Part shown: piece after piece, positions 1-8,049 of the stretch | How positions within the stretch are numbered: position 1 is the first letter of the stretch | Layout: every line of letters starts with the position of its first letter | Assembly (NCBI RefSeq): GCF_049310025.1 | Contig: NZ_JBJYKD010000017.1 | Coordinates: 1 to 61,135 of the forward strand | Length of the DNA: 61,135 nucleotides | Direction of reading: 5' to 3' | DNA from: JBJYKD01 sp049310025 | GTDB lineage: Bacteria > Bacillota > Thermosediminibacteria > Thermosediminibacterales > Tepidanaerobacteraceae | Made by a program: the position numbers and the translations under genes | Notes under the pieces: generated by a model | The model's database searches: none | The model's input: only the letters and a program-made list of their open reading frames with translations | Told to the model about the DNA's origin: nothing

Positions 1-65
1 TCTACGTGACCTATGGTCCCTACGTTGACATGCGGTTTTGTCCTCTCGTATTTTTGCTTTGCCAT
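1..65 (-). CDS. tuf: Elongation factor Tu, N-terminal fragment
   Basis: The first 21 codons read MAKQKYERTKPHVNVGTIGH and onward, the invariant start of bacterial EF-Tu, which carries aminoacyl-tRNA to the ribosome. A strong AAGGAGG-type site precedes the ATG at 65. The gene runs off the left edge of the window. It follows four tRNA genes on the same strand and is probably transcribed with them, a tRNA-tuf arrangement common in bacteria. Confidence 0.95.
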   Translation of the reverse strand, partial: MAKQKYERTKPHVNVGTIGHV

Positions 66-214
66 ATTTATCCTCCTTGATATGTAAGAATATAAAAAAT
101 AAGCTTCTAAAGCCCGTCCACATATATTATAACAAAACTCACACAATTTTACAACTTCGGACCAGCGACCGAAGCGTTTTTACCGCCGCACAAAAAAAAA
201 TATTCATTTAAAAA

Positions 215-290
215 TGGAGCCCACGACCGGGATTGAACCGGTGACCTCCGCCTTACCAAGGCGACGCTCTGCCGACTGAGCTACGTGGGC
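215..290 (-). tRNA. tRNA-Thr (GGT)
   Basis: A cloverleaf of 76 nt with encoded CCA, acceptor GCCCACG paired to CGTGGGC, and anticodon loop TTGGTAA giving GGT, which reads ACC. It is the last tRNA before tuf in the four-tRNA array. Confidence 0.95.
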
Positions 291-292
291 AC

Positions 293-369
<77 letters not shown>

Positions 370-411
370 ATATTGTGATGTGTGATGTGCGACTAACGCC
401 GCATTTTTCAA

Positions 412-488
412 TGGAGCGGGAAACGGGATTCGAACCCGCGACACCCAGCTTGGAAGGCTGGTGCTCTAGCCAACTGAGCTACTCCCGC
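412..488 (-). tRNA. tRNA-Gly (TCC)
   Basis: A 77-nt cloverleaf with encoded CCA, acceptor GCGGGAG/TTCCCGC, and anticodon loop CTTCCAA giving TCC, which reads GGA/GGG. It lies between tRNA-Tyr and tRNA-fMet. Confidence 0.95.
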
Positions 489-594
489 ACATTGGAAATC
501 AGATGTCGAAAATCAGATATCAGTACTCGGATTCTTGTCGGATTCTCCGAACGCAAATTCTTCTACTCCGACTTTTCACCTCTGAGTTCTGTGA

Positions 595-680
595 TGGTGG
601 AGAGAGGTGGATTCGAACCACCGAAGGCATTGCCAGCAGATTTACAGTCTGCCCCCTTTGGCCAGCTCGGGAATCTCTCC
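595..680 (-). tRNA. tRNA-Tyr (GTA)
   Basis: An 86-nt class II cloverleaf with a long variable arm, encoded CCA, acceptor GGAGAGA/TCTCTCC, and anticodon GTA. It is the promoter-proximal member of the Tyr-Gly-fMet-Thr-tuf array. Confidence 0.95.
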
Positions 681-691
681 ACACCTTATAT

Positions 692-720
692 ATTATAAAA
701 GGAAAAACGACGCCGGTCAA
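692..720 (-). promoter_or_regulatory. Sigma-A-type promoter of the tRNA-tuf array
   Basis: On the minus strand TTGACC and a perfect TATAAT are separated by 17 bp, ending about 12 bp before the 5' end of tRNA-Tyr. This is near consensus and suits a highly transcribed stable-RNA unit. Confidence 0.85.
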
Positions 721-737
721 TAGTAAAATGTGCCTTT

Positions 738-1388
738 TTACAGATTTAACTCCCTTACTTCCAGGTATTTCTCCAGTTTTCTTTTAACCCTCTGGAGGGC
801 GTTGTCTATGGATTTCACATGCCTCCTCAGGTCCTTCGCAATCTCCTGGTACGACTTGCCTCCAAGGTATGACATCAATACCTGCCATTCCAGCTTGCTG
901 AGGATCTCCCCCATTTTTCCTTCAATATCTTCAAACTCTTCCCTGCTTATTATGAGCTCTTCGGGGTCCGATATCTTAACGCCTGAAAGAATGTCCAGTA
1001 AAGTCCTGTCGGAATCTTCATCGTAAATGGGCTTGTTGAGCGATACATATGAATTCAAGGGGATATGTTTCTGGCGCGTGGCGGTCTTAATAGCCGTTAT
1101 GATCTGCCTGGTTATGCAAAGTTCGGCAAAGGCTCGAAAAGAAGAGAGCTTTTCGGGGTTGAAGTCCCTTATGGCTTTGTAGAGGCCGATCATCCCCTCC
1201 TGGATTATGTCTTCCCTGTCTGCACCTATTAAGAAATACGATCGGGCTTTGGATTTTACAAAGTTTTTGTACTTGTTTATCAGATACTCCAGAGCCTGGT
1301 GACTCCCCCTTCTGGCTTCATAGACCACCTCTTCATCCATCATATCTTCATAACATGCATAGTCCTCTTTTGGTAGCCCGGCATTCAA
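738..1388 (-). CDS. sigH: RNA polymerase sigma-H factor
   Basis: This is the sigma-70-family factor that starts the sporulation and stationary-phase programme. The protein contains blocks nearly identical to Bacillus SigH: ARSYFLIGADREDIIQEGM (region 2.1-2.2), ELCITRQIITAIKTATRQKH (region 2.4) and RHVKSIDNALQRVKRKLEKY (region 4.2). I chose the TTG at 1388 because GGGGG lies 8 nt before it and it gives 216 residues, close to the Bacillus length of 218. The ATG at 1403 in the same frame has no ribosome binding site. Upstream on the same strand are rae1 and rlmB, the conserved order. A separate promoter directly precedes it. Confidence 0.95.
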   Translation of the reverse strand: MNAGLPKEDYACYEDMMDEEVVYEARRGSHQALEYLINKYKNFVKSKARSYFLIGADREDIIQEGMIGLYKAIRDFNPEKLSSFRAFAELCITRQIITAIKTATRQKHIPLNSYVSLNKPIYDEDSDRTLLDILSGVKISDPEELIISREEFEDIEGKMGEILSKLEWQVLMSYLGGKSYQEIAKDLRRHVKSIDNALQRVKRKLEKYLEVRELNL

Positions 1389-1435
1389 TACAATCGCCCC
1401 CATATAATATTAAAGAGGAACAGAGCTCTTTTTAA

Positions 1436-1465
1436 ATTATATCTCATTTAATCAAATGTAGTCAA
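1436..1465 (-). promoter_or_regulatory. Promoter of sigH
   Basis: TTGACT and TATAAT on the minus strand are separated by 18 bp, about 48 bp before the chosen sigH start. It is a housekeeping-type promoter independent of the rlmB-rae1 unit. No Spo0A-box or AbrB site could be judged by eye. Confidence 0.75.
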
Positions 1466-1472
1466 GCTTATG

Positions 1473-2009
1473 TTAACCGTCGTCGCCCGCTCCGTCCTTT
1501 AAATGTCTTTCCAGGGTCTCCCATATCCTGGGGTCAATCCTGTCGCCCAGCGTCTCCCGGTTCTCCCGGTTCTTTTTTTCCCTTATTCTGCGCTCTTCCA
1601 CCAGGCCCCTTACCTCCCGGTACAACTCCATGGCCGAGATGCGCGTGGCCCCCCTTCCCAGGACTATCTGCTGTTCGATCCAGTCGGACGTGGCCACCCT
1701 TACCTTCTGCTCCCGGCCAATGGCATCCACCACCTTTTCAATATAATGGTCCGCCGTTTCCCCCTCTTTAGTGAAAACCACTTCCACGCCGTTTATTATG
1801 TAACTGGCCCGGCGGCTGTTTTCCACCTGATGGGCGTCAAAGACCACTATCACCGGGATGTTCATCTGGGCCGAGTAGTCGGCCATGATTTCGATCAGTT
1901 TTTCCCTGGCGGCTTCAAGGCTGATTTTTTTGGCCTCGTTCAGTTCGGACCATGCATTAATAATATTATAACCGTCGATCAGCAGGATTTCTTCAGGATC
2001 TCTGGCCAT
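1473..2009 (-). CDS. rae1: NYN-domain endoribonuclease Rae1 (YacP)
   Basis: A 178-residue protein with the PIN-like NYN fold. The N-terminal ILLIDGYNIINAW and the mid-protein VVFDAH carry the acidic residues of the metal-dependent nuclease site, and a basic tail follows (EERRIREKKNRENRE). In Bacillus, Rae1 (YacP) cleaves mRNA on the ribosome in a translation-dependent way. Its ATG overlaps the end of rlmB by 17 bp, which suggests translational coupling. Position between rlmB and sigH is the conserved Firmicute order. Confidence 0.9.
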   Translation of the reverse strand: MARDPEEILLIDGYNIINAWSELNEAKKISLEAAREKLIEIMADYSAQMNIPVIVVFDAHQVENSRRASYIINGVEVVFTKEGETADHYIEKVVDAIGREQKVRVATSDWIEQQIVLGRGATRISAMELYREVRGLVEERRIREKKNRENRETLGDRIDPRIWETLERHLKDGAGDDG

Positions 2010-2841
2010 GTTTCATTTTCCTCTGTCTCATTATGTCGTAACCCAAAATTGCCGCGGCTACAGCAGCGTTAAGCGAATTTATCCTCCCTTTCATGGGTAT
2101 CCGTACAAGGACGTCGCACCGCTTCTTCACAAGTTTTCCCAGGCCCCGGTCTTCTCCGCCTATTACCAGCGCCGCAGGGCCGGTCAGGTCCGTCTCATAG
2201 CAATCCCCGCCTTCGGCGTCGGCCCCATAAATCCATAAACCCCTGCGCTTTAACTCTTCCAGGGTGGAGGGAATATTTGTGACCCTGGCCACTTTGACGT
2301 ACTCGGCGGCTCCGGCCGATACCTTGACCACCGCCGGGGTTATCCCGCACGCCCTGTGTTTGGGAATTATCACCCCGTGAACCCCCAGGCAGTCGGCGGT
2401 GCGGAGAATGCTGCCAAGATTTTGCGGGTCCGTAAGCTCATTTAAAACCATTATAAACGGGTCCTCTTTTAACTCCGCGGCATACTCCAGTATGTCGTCA
2501 ACGGTGGCGTATTCTCCGGGCGAAACAACGGCCACTACCCCCTGGTGCCCCGGGGTCTGCACCACTGAATAAAAGGCGCCGGCTTCGATTTCCTGCACGG
2601 GAATGCCTGCTTTTTTTGCCATATCCAGTATTTTAAATATGGAACCGTGCCGCTCGCCTTTCTTTATGTAAATTTTATTTACGGGCCGTCCCGACCGCAG
2701 GGCCTCCATCACGGCGTTTCTCCCTTCAATCCTGTCGTCGCGGATGTCAATCACTCCTCTTATCCTGAAGATCGCTTTTGACGGTTGAGGCGGCCTGGCC
2801 GTCACGAACCACCTGCGATGCGTTTTTACACTGGTAATCAA
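1993..2841 (-). CDS. rlmB: 23S rRNA (guanosine-2'-O-)-methyltransferase, TrmH/SpoU family
   Basis: This SpoU-family enzyme methylates the 2'-hydroxyl of a guanosine in 23S rRNA. It has the N-terminal substrate-binding domain (starting near IEGRNAVMEALRSG), then the knotted methyltransferase motifs ELTDPQNLGSILRTADCLG, LVIGGEDRGLG and IPMKGRINSLNAAVAAAI. The start is uncertain. The full frame opens with TTG at 2841; a GTG at 2805 has AGGTGG just before it, and a GTG at 2754 would match the usual family start. About 30 extra N-terminal residues would be unusual, so a shorter protein is likely. It is divergent from thyX. Confidence 0.9.
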   Translation of the reverse strand: MITSVKTHRRWFVTARPPQPSKAIFRIRGVIDIRDDRIEGRNAVMEALRSGRPVNKIYIKKGERHGSIFKILDMAKKAGIPVQEIEAGAFYSVVQTPGHQGVVAVVSPGEYATVDDILEYAAELKEDPFIMVLNELTDPQNLGSILRTADCLGVHGVIIPKHRACGITPAVVKVSAGAAEYVKVARVTNIPSTLEELKRRGLWIYGADAEGGDCYETDLTGPAALVIGGEDRGLGKLVKKRCDVLVRIPMKGRINSLNAAVAAAILGYDIMRQRKMKHGQRS

Positions 2842-2937
2842 ATATCGAAAACAAGCAGAGATATATGTGATATAATTTAAGATAAGGGTTTGTACAAATA
2901 ATATTTTAATTTTCTATAAAAGTCAAGGAGGTAAGCC

Positions 2938-4098
2938 ATGAAGGTCACCGTTTTAACACACACCCCCGAACCTGAAAAAACCGTCGCGGCCGCTGCGCGC
3001 CTTTGCTATTCCAATACGAGCGCGTCAGAACTCATGGAGAATTTTACCGAAGAAAAAGCGTCTTCCTTTATAAAAAAGCTGATGGAAATGGGCCATATGT
3101 CTCCCACGGAACATGTCAGCTTCACCTTTGCCATTGACGGAGTGAGCCGCACCCTGCTCGCCCAGCTGACAAGGCACCGCATAGCTTCCTATTCGGTGCA
3201 GAGCCTGCGGTACAACAACCCCTTTAAAGATGATATGTCATCCCGGGAAGCGAGCGGGCTGAACCTGCCCGAAAACCTTTATTATCTGGAAGGACTTGCA
3301 TACGCCGGGGGTAATTCCCCTGAAAAAAACAAATCCAACCCCGATCCGTTACGGAAATACGGCATCCGGGGCAAAGGGCCCGGAGATATACCCTGCCATT
3401 ATTTCCCCGCATACCTCAGGGGAATTTACGACGGCGCCGGTGTCGCAACCGAAAACCCCGAGCTTGCCATATCCTTCCCCGACAGCCTGACCCCGGTTTT
3501 TAGCGGATCTCAATTTAATTTTACTCAAAAGGACGGCAAATTATTATTAAAAAATGACGGAGCCCTGAATTTCGTCCGGTTCATTTACGCCCACCTGGAT
3601 TTTGTAAACAGCTTTTACCGCGAAGAAAAACTCGTCGAGTTTTGTAAAATGTCCCGGGAGTTTTTCGACATGATATTGAAGGCCGCCGGTGATTACATTG
3701 ATTCCCGATACTATGCCACCCTGCCCGAAAGTATCGCAAGAAAGCCGGAAGCGGTGATGAAATACATAAAGGGCCTGGAGGCATGCAAGAAAAACTACAT
3801 AGACCTCGTAAAAATGGGCGTGGACCAGGAAGACGCGCGGTACATCCTGCCCATGGGCACGCAGACCAGGCTGGTGATGACCATGAATGTGAGGAGCCTG
3901 TATAACTTTTTCAACCTCCGCTGCTGCCGAAGGGCGCAGAGCGAAATAAGAGAACTTGCCAACCTCATGCTGGCGGAGGTAAAAAAAATAGCCCCCGGCC
4001 TTTTCGAAAAAGCCGGGGCTCCGTGCGAGGCCACAGGCTACTGCCCCGAAGGCAAGTTCAGCTGCGGGCGCTTTCCGGCGCAGCCCAAAATCACATAA
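2938..4098 (+). CDS. thyX: Flavin-dependent thymidylate synthase with inserted LAGLIDADG-like segment
   Basis: ThyX makes dTMP from dUMP using FAD and methylenetetrahydrofolate. The signature RHR-x7-S is at residues 79-89, and DARYILPMGTQT plus LRCCRRAQSEIRELA near 299-342 complete the active-site core. The family is usually 220-260 residues; this one has 386. Residues about 95-255 have no counterpart in ordinary ThyX and sit right after the signature motif. They contain LRGIYDGAG (160-168), which resembles a LAGLIDADG homing-endonuclease helix, followed by strand-like and helical segments. No intein splice residues are visible at the edges, so the insert is probably retained in the protein. 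AAGGAGG precedes the ATG. Confidence 0.9.
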   Translation: MKVTVLTHTPEPEKTVAAAARLCYSNTSASELMENFTEEKASSFIKKLMEMGHMSPTEHVSFTFAIDGVSRTLLAQLTRHRIASYSVQSLRYNNPFKDDMSSREASGLNLPENLYYLEGLAYAGGNSPEKNKSNPDPLRKYGIRGKGPGDIPCHYFPAYLRGIYDGAGVATENPELAISFPDSLTPVFSGSQFNFTQKDGKLLLKNDGALNFVRFIYAHLDFVNSFYREEKLVEFCKMSREFFDMILKAAGDYIDSRYYATLPESIARKPEAVMKYIKGLEACKKNYIDLVKMGVDQEDARYILPMGTQTRLVMTMNVRSLYNFFNLRCCRRAQSEIRELANLMLAEVKKIAPGLFEKAGAPCEATGYCPEGKFSCGRFPAQPKIT

Positions 4099-4104
4099 AG
4101 GTGC

Positions 4105-4126
4105 TGCTTTTTTCAGCAAAAAAGCA
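4105..4126 (+). terminator. Possible weak terminator after thyX
   Basis: A perfect 9-bp stem, TGCTTTTTT with AAAAAAGCA around a CAGC loop, begins 6 bp after the thyX stop. There is no long T tract afterwards, so its strength is doubtful. It lies in the convergent gap with mrnC. Confidence 0.35.
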
Positions 4127-4213
4127 CTGTTGCTTACGGACTTCAATTCAAAGTTGTTCCCCTCTTCTCTGCCGGAGGCGACCCTGCACCGCAGCTCTCT
4201 CCCATTCTAAGGT

Positions 4214-4705
4214 TCAGCCCTGCTGGTGCGCATCATCCCCCGGGGTTTCCCCGCCGGGGTTATTTTTGCCTTTACCGGTAAATTTTGGTGGTAAATCTTG
4301 GGTCCTCGCCAGTTCATATGATGCCATCAGGATTTTATTTAATCTCTCGTTCTGGCCCGTGAGGTACAGATACCCCAGCAGGGCTTCAAAACCGGTGCTG
4401 TAGTGATAGTCCATGATGTCCGCGTTTTTGGGGACGGTATTCACTTTGGCGTTGCGGGCGACTCTTACGATATCCTTTTCCCTGTCGGTAAGATACCTCT
4501 CAATTTTTCTCAATATGCCGGCCTGAGCCGAGGCCCTCACAAAATTTACGGCGTCTCTGTGAAGGTCTCGCACCTTCTTACCGCTTCCCACCAGCATGGT
4601 CCTCACAAACAGGTTAAACACCGCATCTCCCACAAAAGCCAGCGCCAGTGAAGAAAGCCCGTCCGCGTCGACGCCCGGCCTGCCGTTGTTTTGTTTATCA
4701 CCCAT
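4214..4705 (-). CDS. mrnC: Mini-ribonuclease 3
   Basis: An RNase III-like catalytic domain without the double-stranded RNA-binding domain; in Bacillus it matures 23S rRNA ends. Visible motifs are LSSLALAFVGDAVFNLFVR at the N-terminus and TGFEALLGYLYLTGQNERL near the C-terminus, which carry the acidic residues of the RNase III site. I chose the ATG at 4705, with GGAG 10 nt before it, giving 163 residues against about 143 in Bacillus. The extra residues are a Gly/Pro-rich tail. The gene begins 25 bp after cysS, the conserved cysE-cysS-mrnC order. Confidence 0.92.
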   Translation of the reverse strand: MGDKQNNGRPGVDADGLSSLALAFVGDAVFNLFVRTMLVGSGKKVRDLHRDAVNFVRASAQAGILRKIERYLTDREKDIVRVARNAKVNTVPKNADIMDYHYSTGFEALLGYLYLTGQNERLNKILMASYELARTQDLPPKFTGKGKNNPGGETPGDDAHQQG

Positions 4706-4730
4706 CCAAAGCTCACTCCAAACATAATTT

Positions 4731-6131
4731 CTACAGGCGCTTCCAGCGGACGCCCGCGGGGGTATCCTCGAGTATGATGCCCCTGGCTCTGAGCTCATCC
4801 CTTATCTTATCCGCCAGGGCGTAGTTTTTTGCCCTGCGGGCTTCCTGCCTGAGCCGTATCTTTTCCTCTATCTCCTCATCCAGCAAAAGTTTTTCCGCAA
4901 ATTTCTTGAAAAACCCGAGGACACCGCCGAGGGAAAGCAGCAGCTCCCTGGTGGACGTTATAACCTTTCGGGCGGAATTTTCATTTACATTCATGTTGAA
5001 CTCCCTAACCATGTCGAAAAGCGCCGCTATGGCGCCGGCTGTATTAAAATCGTCATCCATGGCCTCAATGAATTTTTCCCTGTTCTGATGCTGGACCGTT
5101 AAATACCGCTCTTCTTCCCGGGTAAGGGTTCGTTCCGCTGCCACCTTTTCCAGATGCTCCATGCTGTAAAGGGCATTGTAAAGGCGTTCCAGGGAGCTTT
5201 TGGCCTGTTCCATCAGATCCTGGCTGAAGTTGATGGGGCTGCGATAGTGAGATGAGAGCATGAAAAATCTCAGCACTTCGGGATCGTATTTTTTCAATAT
5301 ATCCCTTACCGTAAAGAAGTTGCCGAGGGATTTGGACATCTTCTGGTTGTTTATATTGAGGTAGCCCACATGCATAAAAAATCTGGCGAAAGGTTTGCCG
5401 GTGGCGGCTTCACTCTGGGCGATCTCGTTTTCATGATGGGGGAAAATCAGGTCCGGGCCCCCGCCGTGAATATCGATGGTTTCCCCCAGGTACTTCATGG
5501 CCATAACGGAGCACTCAATGTGCCAACCGGGCCGGCCCTCGCCCCACGGGCTCGGCCAGGCGGGCTCGCCGGGCTTTCTGGCCTTCCACAGCGCAAAATC
5601 CATGGGGTCTTTTTTCTTCTCTCCCGGCTCTATCCTGGCGCCGGCCTCCAGTTCATCCAGGTTCTGGTGGGACAGCTTGCCGTAATCCTTGAATTTTCGG
5701 GCCTCGTAGTATACGTCTCCATCCACTTGGTAGGCGTAACCCTTTTCCTGCAGGACCTCGATTATATTTATTATATCGTCTATATGTTCGGTGGCCCTGG
5801 GGTGGACGTCGGCCCTCTCTATACCGAGAGCGTCCGCATCGGTGAAATATTCTTTTATAAACCTGTCGCCCAGTTGCTTTACGGTTATCCCCTCTTCATT
5901 CGCCCTTTTTATCATCTTGTCGTCGATGTCGGTAAAGTTCTGGACGAATTTCACGTCATATCCCCTGAATTTAAGGTAATTGCGGACCATGTCAAAGGTG
6001 ATGAAGACCCTGGCGTTGCCCACATGGAAAAAATCGTACACCGTGGGCCCGCAGGTGTACATGGTGACAGTATTACCTTTAAGCGGCACAAATTCTTCTT
6101 TTTTACGGGTCAGAGTGTTGTATATCCTCAT
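4731..6131 (-). CDS. cysS: Cysteinyl-tRNA synthetase
   Basis: A class I synthetase that charges tRNA-Cys. The HIGH-type motif is in YDFFHVGNARVF near residue 34, the zinc ligands are in MYTCGPTVYD and the HIECS block, and the KMSKS loop is in NQKMSKSLGNF. The C-terminal DALR and anticodon-binding part ends in GVRWKRL. I chose the ATG at 6131 because GGAGG lies 11 nt before it; an in-frame TTG sits too close to that site. The start overlaps the end of cysE, so the two are likely coupled, and both lie under the T-box leader. Confidence 0.96.
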   Translation of the reverse strand: MRIYNTLTRKKEEFVPLKGNTVTMYTCGPTVYDFFHVGNARVFITFDMVRNYLKFRGYDVKFVQNFTDIDDKMIKRANEEGITVKQLGDRFIKEYFTDADALGIERADVHPRATEHIDDIINIIEVLQEKGYAYQVDGDVYYEARKFKDYGKLSHQNLDELEAGARIEPGEKKKDPMDFALWKARKPGEPAWPSPWGEGRPGWHIECSVMAMKYLGETIDIHGGGPDLIFPHHENEIAQSEAATGKPFARFFMHVGYLNINNQKMSKSLGNFFTVRDILKKYDPEVLRFFMLSSHYRSPINFSQDLMEQAKSSLERLYNALYSMEHLEKVAAERTLTREEERYLTVQHQNREKFIEAMDDDFNTAGAIAALFDMVREFNMNVNENSARKVITSTRELLLSLGGVLGFFKKFAEKLLLDEEIEEKIRLRQEARRAKNYALADKIRDELRARGIILEDTPAGVRWKRL

Positions 6132-6795
6132 TTGCAGCAATTCCTCCCTCCAATCTTGCGATGCGCGTCTCCAGGTCTTCCAATTTTTTCTGCAGCGACC
6201 GCAGCATGTCGGCCACCGGGTCGGGCAACAGGTGATGGTTTAAATCCACCTTTGTAAAATCCGCCTCGGAATAATCCACCTTTTCCCTCACCACCGCCTT
6301 CCCGGGCACCCCCACCACCGTGGAGTTGGGCGGCACGTCTTTTAAGACGACGGCCCCCGCTCCGATTTTGGAGTTGTCGCCTATTTTCACCGGCCCAAGG
6401 ACTTTGGCCCCGGAACCCACGACAATATTATTCCCGAGAGTGGGATGACGCTTGCCTTTTTCCTTACCGGTGCCGCCCAGAGTAACGCCCTGGTACAAAG
6501 TCACGTTGTCGCCGATCTCCGTAGTCTCGCCTATGACCACGCCCATTCCGTGGTCTATGAAGAACCCCTTGCCGATTTTAGCTCCGGGGTGTATTTCAAT
6601 CCCGGTGATGAACCGGTTTATCTGGGATATTATCCTGGCTATGAGCAACAGGTTCTTTTTATAAAAGAAATGGGCTATCCGGTGCATCAAAATTGCGTGA
6701 AACCCGGGGTAACACAGGATAACTTCTATCACGCTTTTTGCGGCCGGGTCTCTCTCAAATACAACTTTTATGTCTTCTTTTATTGTGTTAAACAT
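6103..6795 (-). CDS. cysE: Serine O-acetyltransferase
   Basis: It acetylates serine to O-acetylserine, the acceptor for sulfide in cysteine synthesis. The N-terminal helical part (IEVILCYPGFHAILMHRIAH) leads into a left-handed beta-helix of hexapeptide repeats (IEIHPGAKIGKGFFIDHGMG, then IGDNVTLYQGVTLGGT). The C-terminus ends in a coiled-coil-like stretch, LEDLETRIARLEGG. GGAGGAGG precedes the ATG. With cysS it forms a pathway-plus-synthetase unit controlled by a Cys-responsive T-box, so both respond to charged tRNA-Cys. Confidence 0.96.
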   Translation of the reverse strand: MFNTIKEDIKVVFERDPAAKSVIEVILCYPGFHAILMHRIAHFFYKKNLLLIARIISQINRFITGIEIHPGAKIGKGFFIDHGMGVVIGETTEIGDNVTLYQGVTLGGTGKEKGKRHPTLGNNIVVGSGAKVLGPVKIGDNSKIGAGAVVLKDVPPNSTVVGVPGKAVVREKVDYSEADFTKVDLNHHLLPDPVADMLRSLQKKLEDLETRIARLEGGIAANEDIQHSDP

Positions 6796-6815
6796 GCCAT
6801 CCTCCTCCCCAAATC

Positions 6816-7045
6816 AAAAAGCCTTTCACCCCTTCAGAGGCGAAAGGCTCGCGGTCCCACTCTGTTTTTTTACTTTATCCTTAACGGCCAAAGCCGCAGT
6901 GCCTCTACTTACTTCAAGGCCTGAGCTCCGGGGTGCAATTTCGGTCTCGCCTTCCTTAAAACCGCTCTCAGCCGGTGGCGGTTTCTCTCTGTAAGAGGTC
7001 CCGAGCCTACCATCCCCATCAATGCTTATCTCCTTATTAAGTTTT
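6816..7045 (-). promoter_or_regulatory. T-box leader, cysteine-specific
   Basis: The minus strand holds the conserved T-box sequence AGAGTGGGACCGCG (6850-6863). It is followed by a terminator hairpin made of GCCTTTCGCC and GGTGAAAGGC with a T tract (6821-6849). An AGAGA-type loop and a GAAATTGCACC segment in stem I suggest the specifier codon TGC, cysteine. Uncharged tRNA-Cys would stabilise the antiterminator and switch on cysE-cysS-mrnC. The specifier assignment rests partly on the gene context. Confidence 0.92.
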
Positions 7046-7051
7046 GTTTAT

Positions 7052-7080
7052 ATAGTATTAAAATTTTCTATTAAAGTCAA
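7052..7080 (-). promoter_or_regulatory. Promoter of the cysE operon
   Basis: TTGACT and TACTAT on the minus strand are separated by exactly 17 bp, placing the transcription start near 7045 at the beginning of the T-box leader. Confidence 0.85.
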
Positions 7081-7146
7081 GTGCCCATATATTTCAAATT
7101 ATAAAACCCAATTAATTAAAAATTGCGTATATCAAAGATAAATGCC

Positions 7147-7176
7147 GAACATTTTCGCAGCCCAATTCATATAATA
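7147..7176 (+). promoter_or_regulatory. Sporulation-like promoter of the first NxNxNG gene
   Basis: GAACATTTTCG (7147-7157), a 10-bp spacer, then CATATAATA (7168-7176). The last element fits CATANNNTA, the -10 of sigma-K promoters, and AC 17 bp upstream would serve as the short -35. The same 11-bp block followed by a CATANNNTA element is found at 8222-8252. Assignment to a mother-cell sigma factor is inference. Confidence 0.5.
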
Positions 7177-7215
7177 GATTGCCTAAAAATCTATCCGGAG
7201 GGGAGGGGAATTAGT

Positions 7216-7467
7216 TTGGGTGAAATTTACCGGCCAAAATACAAGGTAAATGATGCCAAAAAGGTTTACGGCAAAAATAATTTTTTTTCCAGTTCAGTAA
7301 AATCCCCCGAAACTTCTGAAAAAGTACTGCTGAATTTTAACAATTTCCTGCCAGTTCCTCTTTATTCCATATATAATATAAATCAGAACGGCACAGCAAA
7401 TTCATTTAGGAAAAAATCGTGGGAACCCGATGCGGAAGGAAGTATGAAAAACCCTTCTTTATCTTAA
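7216..7467 (+). CDS. Unrecognised 83-residue protein with NxNxNGxxN motif (one copy)
   Basis: I do not recognise this family. The start is the TTG at 7216, preceded by the strong purine tract GGAGGGGAGGGG. The N-terminal part is polar and basic (GEIYRPKYKVNDAKKVYGK). Near residues 45-62 a hydrophobic stretch, FLPVPLYS, leads into IYNINQNGTAN, the motif shared with the next two genes. The tail is charged and short. There is no signal peptide or clear membrane helix. It is transcribed away from cysE, and its promoter-like block resembles that of the third gene of the trio. A structural or assembly role in sporulation is possible but unproven. Confidence 0.7.
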   Translation: MGEIYRPKYKVNDAKKVYGKNNFFSSSVKSPETSEKVLLNFNNFLPVPLYSIYNINQNGTANSFRKKSWEPDAEGSMKNPSLS

Positions 7468-7520
7468 CGACTATATCTTACAGTTAATTTAAATTACAAT
7501 AGCATTATTCAGCTTTCAAT

Positions 7521-7618
7521 CATATATTAATATAGAAAATATAGAAATAACAGCAGCAGGGGCACAATCGCCTGCTGGAGTTTATTGCTTCAGTCATATA
7601 TTAATCAGTCATATATTA
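7521..7618 (+). repeat. Three CATATATTA elements before the second NxNxNG gene
   Basis: CATATATTA occurs at 7521-7529, 7595-7603 and 7610-7618. The last two lie in a tandem 15-bp repeat (CAGTCATATATTAAT twice). Each fits CATANNNTA, and the last is well placed to be a -10 for the gene starting at 7648. The rest of the gap 7468-7647 holds a CAGCAGG/CCTGCTG hairpin near 7552-7575 that could weakly end the first transcript. Confidence 0.45.
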
Positions 7619-7647
7619 ATACAGAATACCAGCCGGGGGGTATCGCA

Positions 7648-8049
7648 TTGGGAAAAAATCAACATTTTGATTTCCACAATAAAAAAGAAAATGCACCTCT
7701 GTCATCAAAAACAACAGGGTCCGGCATGAGCACAGAAGGTGTCGGGTGGGATTTTGACGATGACCTGAAAACCCTGATTCTGTGGATCTACAATATCAAC
7801 CAGAACGGAACCGGTAATGCCTTTAAAGAGGAAATAAGTAAATATTTTACCGGTAACGGATTCGGCTGCCTGTCGATTAGAGATCTGAGCAGGGAAGAGC
7901 TGGCCAGATTCTTCAATAATTTGAGCACGGCTAAAGAAATAAAACTTCCTGATCTGGGCTTGCGCTTACTCTTGTTGATCTATAACTGCAATCAAAACGG
8001 CGCCTCCAACCTTGCCGAAATAGCCAACCCGGGTGTTAAAGCCCTCTAA
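7648..8049 (+). CDS. Unrecognised 133-residue protein with two NxNxNGxxN motifs
   Basis: The start is the TTG at 7648 behind GGGGGG. The N-terminal 35 residues are polar and low in structure. Two similar units follow: LKTLILWIYNINQNGTGN (residues 40-57) and LRLLLLIYNCNQNGASN (105-121), each a short hydrophobic run followed by the Asn motif. They are separated by an acidic/basic helical stretch with LSREELARFFNNLS. The two copies differ at most wobble positions while keeping the Asn and Gly residues, which suggests selection on the protein. It is a neighbour and probable paralogue of the 83-residue gene. Function unknown. Confidence 0.72.
   Translation: MGKNQHFDFHNKKENAPLSSKTTGSGMSTEGVGWDFDDDLKTLILWIYNINQNGTGNAFKEEISKYFTGNGFGCLSIRDLSREELARFFNNLSTAKEIKLPDLGLRLLLLIYNCNQNGASNLAEIANPGVKAL

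Noticed and set aside
3220..3702. ThyX insert as a splicing intein
   Set aside because: No Cys/Ser at the start and no His-Asn/Gln followed by Cys/Ser/Thr at the end of the inserted segment, and no block A or B motif.
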